From Glebionis coronaria (taxonomy: Eukaryota > Streptophyta > Magnoliopsida > Asterales > Asteraceae): 64,000 bases of DNA. Each line of letters starts with the position of its first letter. Positions within the stretch are counted from its first letter, which is position 1. Shown here piece by piece: positions 58,267-64,000 of the stretch. Below the pieces are notes generated by a model that saw only the letters and a program-made list of their open reading frames with translations, did no database searches and was not told the origin of the DNA. The position numbers and the translations under genes were made by a program. Where the stretch lies: contig CM046879.1 of assembly GCA_025667525.1 (NCBI GenBank), forward strand, positions 383,307,039 to 383,371,038. Reading direction: 5' to 3'.

Positions 58267-60213
58267 ACTCCCCTCCACTTGACCATTGCCATGACCTCAT
58301 GCAATGTAGCATTTTAAAGCTCTAGAGTGCACTTTTCTCATAATTAACCAACCTTGGCCATTTTATGATTTAATAAACTAAACTATACTACATGATGAAT
58401 GATTTTGAAAATTTACAATGCCATGCAAAGAAAAGCAATTCTATTTATATATTTTTGAATTTTTTTTCATAAATGGTTTTGATGGAAATAACTCATAAAG
58501 AAATCAATGACTTTGATTAGGGCTTGGGTACCATGGACATTTATCACCCTCAAGTTTCACTTTCCCCATACCAAGCTTAAAAATGGGATCATTGTATTCA
58601 CAAGTAAAAAGTGCATCAACTTATTCATGACAATTAAATGTGGAACCGGTTATTATTTGAGCAAATTGCTTGAAGGCAAATTTATCATTATTTAAAGCGT
58701 GAAGTATAAGAAGTGTAAAATCCAAAAATAAGGAAGCACTGTTTTAATCCTAAGTAATCCTCTCATCCATTACTTGAAAAACCGCTCACAATTAATATAA
58801 GTCCGTTTCAAGAATAATAAGTCATTCGCCTTATGTGTAAAATCCTCACGTCATGCTTTCATAAGTAGCTACACACTCGCTAAGGAAAGAAAATAAAACT
58901 CACGCAATAATTTACATCTGTCATCTTTTTGAGATTTTGGATCTTCAACCCCGCAACCCGTCAAGGTAATATTGGATTGGAGCAATCTATTGAATCCCCG
59001 CAACCCGTCAAGGTAATATTGGAACTCAATAGTCACTATAATTAACACCACACTGCCCCTCTTGGGAGTCTTGTATATATATATATTTTTTTTTCTTTTT
59101 TCTTTTTTTCTAGCCACTCATTTTTTTTTATAAGCCGCTCTTATTTTTCTTTATTCCTCACTAAGAAAGTTTAAAAGAATAAAAGGAAAAACACCCGCTA
59201 AGTATTAAGCATGACATAAGTCTAGTACACATAAAACGTTCTAACTTAGAATCTTAAGACGTACTTATACCAACCATGAATGATTAGTCAAAAATACATA
59301 AGAGATTACAAACCAATTAAAACCGTTCTTGATTATTTATTAACATATATACATGCGAAGAAAATAGAGGTTAAGAAGAGAAGGGTTTAGCCACAAGTAA
59401 TTATCATGAAGTTTATCTAGCCCTTTTATACTTGCTTCAACTCTATCATTTCCCATTCTCCACAAATTTAAAATCTCAAAGAATGAGATTGGTGGATGTT
59501 TAGCCTAATAGACCAATGAAGGACTACATGGTTAAGGATACTAGCTAGAGAGTGCTAAGATAAGCAAACTCGGGTTGAGTCAAAATATCCATGGCGGGCC
59601 TAATATGTCAAAGAAGTCTAAACTTGTTAAACCATGTTTTTATTATATTTTCTTTTCCTTTTTCCAACTTTTGAAGAAAAATAAAAGAAGAAATATATAC
59701 AATGCAAATGTGTTATGAAAAATGATTGATGCAAAAATTATGAATGCATATTTTTGGTGGCCACAGTAGATAAAAAATTCGAAAAATGTTTAAAAAAAAT
59801 TAATTTTCTCAATTATCATGAAGTTAAGGCAATGGTCTAGGTAAGGTCACTTCGATAGAAGTCTCCCTACACTTAAGATAAACATTGTCCTCAATGTTTA
59901 AGAGTATTGGAGTGAACTTCCCTACACTTAAGACATTGATTACTTTGCTTAACTCGAGTTAAGGAAGAGACAACTAAAGGGTATTCATTTTAAGCACAAG
60001 TGTTTTAAATATCACAATAGCAAAAACTAATCGAAGTGAACCAGATACATGGGCATCCTCCATAAGCTCCAAGCATGAAATGAGAGAGAGCAACCCTTGA
60101 AGCAAACACAGAAAGACGAAGAAAGGCACCCCTTCACTTCAACTCTACTATAACATCCTTTTAATTAAACCTAACCTATTTAGATCTACTTCTACGTTTT
60201 CTAACCTAGTTAT
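58267..60213 (-). other. 3' internal region of element X, copy II, non-coding part
   Basis: 58267-58740 matches 42786-43253, and 58741-59545 matches 54431-55240, so it retains the uninterrupted (empty) version of the chromovirus target at 58731-58750. No gene is seen. 59546-60213 has no second copy in the window. Confidence 0.75.
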
Positions 60214-60957
60214 TCAATGCTTGAGTTTTTTTAACCCTAAGTCGCTAGCTCGACTCGGCCCCGAATTAGGTTGTCCTTGGGGAAACCAACATGGAGAATA
60301 AAGGATATCACTTTTGAAGCACATCTCACATGATACACTCAAACTTAGCACGTTGCCATTTACTATAAGATTTACAAAATCCGCCTCGATAAATGGAACG
60401 GTCCAACGTGTCTCAAGTTTGTCCAACATACGAAAGCTCTCATAAAGGAAGCACCCCAGGATCAAATACATAGTTCCCATCTCTACATTCGAACAACTCC
60501 AAAATAGGTAGCATCACCAAAGTAAGCTCATACAAAAATTCCATCTCAATAGAAGTAACACTCTTAAGTGGAGTAGATGAAAACCAATTTTTCCCAAATA
60601 TACGTATCCCAGGATCAAAAACCTTTCCCTTCATGGGAAAATAAAGAGATGAACTCGTATCAACCATATAAGATTCCCCTTAGTGATCAAAGCATCATGA
60701 GACAATGAAGGGGTAGGCATCAAAACATTCATAACAAGTATATCCATATTGGGCTCCTCATCATCATCAAAAGGTGGGTAATCTTCCATAGAAGGCATAG
60801 AAAAAGAAGGATCAAGATGAATAGTGTCTTGTGAAGGAGGTGTAATCTCTATGGTCCCAAAAAGCAAGTTCTCACTAAGACGAATCTCCTCTTCCCAATT
60901 AGAATCACTATCATCATCCTCAATATCAATATCAACAAGATAAGCCTCTATGGTGGC
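60214..60957 (-). pseudogene. Unrecognised ORF in the 3' part of element X
   Basis: Reading the minus strand from 60957, an acidic segment (VDIDIEDDDSDSNWEEEIR, MEDYPPFDDDEEPNMDIL) is followed, after a stop or frame change near 60660, by FPMKGKVFDPGIRIFGKNWF and YELTLVMLPILELFECRDGNYVFDPG, then another shift to 60214. The KVFDPGI motif occurs twice as (K/Y)VFDPG. Such tails are, from memory, seen at the C-terminus of Asteraceae Tat/Athila polyproteins; I cannot assign a function. The first eleven residues of the predicted ORF belong to the inserted Athila LTR. Confidence 0.5.
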
Positions 60958-62562
60958 TGATAGGTGTGTAAACACCCATCCTTTTTCCACTTAATTCTGG
61001 CTAAAACGAGACCAAAACACGTATTTAATATCATTTGTTTGGAATTATGCGTGGTTTTTGTGTTTATTGTGTTTTCAGAGCCAACCAGATGAATATTAAA
61101 GAAAACATGGGATTGCACGGGTTTTATCGAAGAAAAAAGACTCAAGACAAAGTCTATTGTCTAAGAGATGCAAAAGATTTGAAGTCACTGGGCCTATTCG
61201 AAGATTTATCGAAGAAAAGGACCAAAGATGGAAGATTTACATAAGTCGAAGAAACTCAAGTCTATTAAACGAAGAAATTAAAAGACGAGTTGAATTTAAT
61301 CGACGACAAATCCCGAATCAGAATCGAAAACGTCAACTTTTCTGAAAAGACGAGAAGACAAGAAGAACGGGAGAAAGCCCACTCACCAACCAAAGGGAAC
61401 ACCTATATAAGGAATCCCCCTCACACTTTTCATTCAGTTTTCAGTTTTTTCCATTCCCTTCTTTTTCTCCCTTTCTGTTCGTAGACATCACCAACACCAC
61501 TACGGTGTTTGGTGATTTTGATCTTTGTTTTTCAATCTTGTAATTTCATCCTTGTTTTGTGATTGTTAAAACCTTATTCTATCAATTAAATCTTTCCATT
61601 TCATCTTGTCCATCTTCATCTATTTGGTTAAAAGTTTAAGTTCTTATTTGATTGATTTGATCTTTAAAAGTTATTGGGATTTAAGTTTTTATTGATGGGA
61701 TTTGTTGTTATTGGTTAGTATATCATTTGTGTTTAGTTTTATTTAAGTTTTGGTGAAAAACTTGGTGATTTTTGGATCGAATTCGAGTTCCCCTGTTTTT
61801 TCGGTAAGTTACTGTTCTTGAGTGTCCCAGGTTCTGGATGAACACAAACTTCCGAATGAACACAAAGTTCCGGATGAACAAATAGTTCCGGATGAACATA
61901 AAGTTCCGGATGAACAAATAGTTCCGAATGAGTTTCAAAAGTTCCGAATAATTTCCTTTTAAAAAGTTCCGAATCAATTTTTCAAAGTTCCGAATGAGTT
62001 TTCTTTTTAAAAGTTCCGAATAAACTTCCGAGTCAAAGGTTCCGAGTGAATCATCTTGACCAAAAGTTCCGAACCAAGTTCCGGATAAACTTCCGAACGA
62101 AAGTTCCGGATAAACTTCCGAACGAAAGTTCCGGATAAACTTCCGAAGCAAGTTCCGGGTGAAATCTTCCGAGTGAAATCTTCCGAGCCAAATCTTCCGG
62201 ATCAACTTCCGGGTGAAAAGTTCCGGGTGAAGTTCCGGATAAACTTCCGGATAAACTTCCGGGTGAAAAAGTTTCGAATCAAGGTCAATTTCCGAATCAA
62301 TTTTCTTTTGAGAATTTTTAGATTATACTTACTGTTTCTTCATTTTTTATTTATTTATTTCAATTTTAATTCTGTTTTTATTAATTGTTATTAATTTAAT
62401 TGCTTTTAAATTTAAGTTCACATTTTCGTGCATTTAAACCTTTAGTAGAATAGAAAACCACTCCCCTTTTTAGTAACCAAGAACAATCATTCCACTTAGA
62501 ACCGAGATCAATTCGAGAGGATATCGAGAGAATTTAGAACCCATTGAAAATCAAAAGTATCA
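60958..62562 (+). repeat. 5' LTR of the Athila-type element
   Basis: It starts TGATAGGTGTG and ends AGTATCA, 1605 bp. TATATAA lies at 61404-61410. It carries 28 TTCCG motifs between 61849 and 62298. Predicted ORFs inside it are artefacts. Confidence 0.93.
61849..62298 (+). repeat. Interspersed TTCCG array, second LTR copy
   Basis: 28 TTCCG motifs occur in about 450 bp, denser and more uniform than at 2794-3303. The forms are GTTCCGGATGAAC early and CTTCCGGATAAA, TTCCGAACGAAAG and TTCCGGGTGAAA later. Local duplications (for example near 62090-62150) show recent expansion. Confidence 0.9.
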
Positions 62563-62564
62563 AA

Positions 62565-62580
62565 TGGCGCCGCTGCCGGC
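62565..62580 (+). other. Primer binding site of the Athila-type element (tRNA-Asp)
   Basis: TGGCGCCGCTGCCGGC lies two bases after the LTR. It matches the 3' end complement of plant tRNA-Asp (TGGCGCCGTTGCCGGG) at all but two positions. This is the primer of Athila-type elements. Confidence 0.85.
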
Positions 62581-62773
62581 TCTTCTCGTTAAGATCAACA
62601 GTTTTTTGTGAGAACTTGGATTTTGGGATCCGTTCCTCGTGAACGTTACTTTTTCATAAAAAATTTCAAAAACACAAAAAATATAAAATTTTCAAAAATC
62701 CTAAAAATTAAAAAACATAAAAACCAAAAATATTGTTGCTTTGTTTTTGCCTTGTTAGTTCTTTTGCAGGTGT

Positions 62774-63490
62774 ATGCGCACTCGATCAACGTCTTATCAA
62801 GAGCCCGAGCCTCTCGATAACTTAGACATGGTCGGTATACAAAACAACAACAACATACCACCTCAACACAATAATAATAATAACAACAACAACCCACCTT
62901 TTAATAACAACAACAACAACAATGAGCCTCTACCAGATAATCGCCCGATGATTGAACTTCTGCAAGCTCATGTAGATGGCAACACTGATCCAATTGTCAT
63001 ACCAGCGATTGCAGCCAACAATTTTGAGCTCAAATCCGGCTTTATCCAGATGGTCTCTGCTCAACCATTCTTGGGGCGTACCATTGATGATCCACATGAC
63101 CACATCAAGAGATTCTTGCAACTCACTAATACGGTCAAATACAATAGTGTTCCACAAGAGGTAATCCGTTTACAACTTTTTCCCTTTTCTTTAGAGGGAC
63201 AAGCCCAGCATTGGCTTGCTAAGGAACCGCCGCAAATTTCGTGGACGGATTTGGAGACCAAGTTTATCAATTACTTTTTCCCACCCTCTCGTACTACCGC
63301 TTTGCGGAATGAAATCATAAATTTTGAACAAAAGTACGATGAGTCGTTTAGTGAATCTTGGGACCGTTTCAAAGACCTTTTAAGAAAATGCCCACAACAT
63401 GGTTTTACCAAAGTGCACCAAATTAACACTTTTTACAATGGTTTAAGCATGAATGACCAAGATTCACTAAACAGTGCCTCAGGGGGGTAA
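62774..63490 (+). pseudogene. Athila-type gag, capsid part
   Basis: The start MRTRSTSYQEPEPLDNLDM is followed by a long asparagine-rich stretch, then the retrotransposon gag fold (SAQPFLGRTIDDPHDHIKRFL, LQLFPFSLEGQAQHWLA, DLETKFINYFFPPSRT, FKDLLRKCPQHGF, INTFYNGL). The frame is lost at the GGGGGG run near 63482 and resumes one frame over. Confidence 0.9.
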
Positions 63491-64000
63491 TCTTTTGGCT
63501 AAGACTTCCAATGCTGCTTGGGATATCATTGAGAATAAGTCTCGTGTGCAAACAAAGAGTGTTCGGACCAATGTCGCTAGTGCTAGTACTAGTGACAGCG
63601 ACAAGCGACTTGACAAAATCACTACGCTTCTTGAATTGCTTGCTACCCAAACCGCCAGCAACACCAACAGCATCAACGCTAGAAACGCTAAAGACGCTCA
63701 AGTCAATGCTGTTAGCTAACCATGCGAGATATGTGGTGGTCCTCACTCTTACACCACTTGTACTGCCACCCAAGACTACCCTTCTGAAAATATGAATGCA
63801 GCTTATGGCACCTATCCTCAACCTGCTTATCAAGCTAGACCTCAAGGTGACCGTAATTTGCTTAGCTACCGCTCCAACAACTACCTCTCGCCACCCGGTT
63901 TTCTTCCAAACAACCCAAACCAACAACCAAACCTCAATCGCCCTCCTCAACAACAACAACAACCTCGTACACCATACATACCACCTCACAAACAGCAACA
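63474..64000 (+). pseudogene. Athila-type gag, zinc-knuckle part, continues beyond the window
   Basis: After the shift, LLAKTSNAAWDIIENKSR leads to a helical segment (TTLLELLATQTASN). A stop at 63717 directly precedes CEICGGPHSYTTC, the degenerate zinc knuckle of Athila/Tat gag. A Pro/Gln/Asn-rich region runs to the end of the window. Confidence 0.85.

Larger units (their letters stand above)
60958..64000 (+). mobile_element. Athila/Tat-type Ty3/gypsy element, 5' part
   Basis: A 5' LTR (60958-62562), a tRNA-Asp type primer site (62565), a leader and a gag are in order on the plus strand; the element runs off the window. GTGGC (60953-60957) would be its left target duplication. It cut the X ORF. 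It belongs to the same LTR family as the solo LTR at 1935-3547. Confidence 0.9.

Overview
This is a piece of plant nuclear heterochromatin. It is AT-rich, has no recognisable host gene, rRNA or tRNA gene, and almost every base can be placed in a retrotransposon or a fragment of one. The families point to a eudicot, most likely Asteraceae tribe Anthemideae (Tanacetum, Artemisia or Chrysanthemum type): long-spacer Ty1/copia polyproteins, a chromodomain Ty3/gypsy element, an Athila/Tat-type gypsy with a tRNA-Asp primer site, and a plant LINE. That assignment rests on remembered family resemblance, not on a search.

Layout of the left half. Bases 1-5047 and 5508-8597 are two solo LTRs of one gypsy family. 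The first is itself split by an Athila-type solo LTR (1935-3547, target duplication ATTGG). Both sit in an old minus-strand copia element, here called Copia2, whose pieces are 5053-5502, 8598-8615 and 17730-20371. Copia2 is also split by a complete plus-strand copia element, Copia1 (8616-17729, two ~1.22 kb LTRs, target duplication GTATT, decayed gag-pol, one intact small 3' ORF). A plus-strand LINE (20372-23647) abuts Copia2 on its left and copia C1 on its right.

Layout of the right half. C1 is a minus-strand copia element (23648 to about 40905; its 5' LTR is missing). It is split by N1 (30383-38799, target duplication CTTTT), a non-autonomous LTR element with gag/spacer-type ORFs but no polymerase, whose 3' region resembles that of C1. 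About 40906-43253, 54434-55240 and 56450-60957 hold two copies of the 3' end of a minus-strand Tat/Athila-like element X. Inserted in the first copy is an 11.17 kb chromovirus unit (43259-54428, target duplication ACGGT) whose two long terminal blocks are inverted, not direct. At 60958 a plus-strand Athila-type element starts (LTR, tRNA-Asp primer site, gag) and runs off the window.

How the parts relate. Insertion order follows from nesting: the LINE is older than Copia2 and C1; Copia2 is older than both gypsy solo LTRs and Copia1; C1 is older than N1 and X; X is older than the chromovirus unit and the Athila element. The most unusual items are the palindromic chromovirus with a duplicated polypurine tract, two apparent spliceosomal introns in its gag, covarying leader hairpins, short-motif arrays in LTRs that recur inside gag genes, and the polymerase-less N1 element inserted in its own relative.
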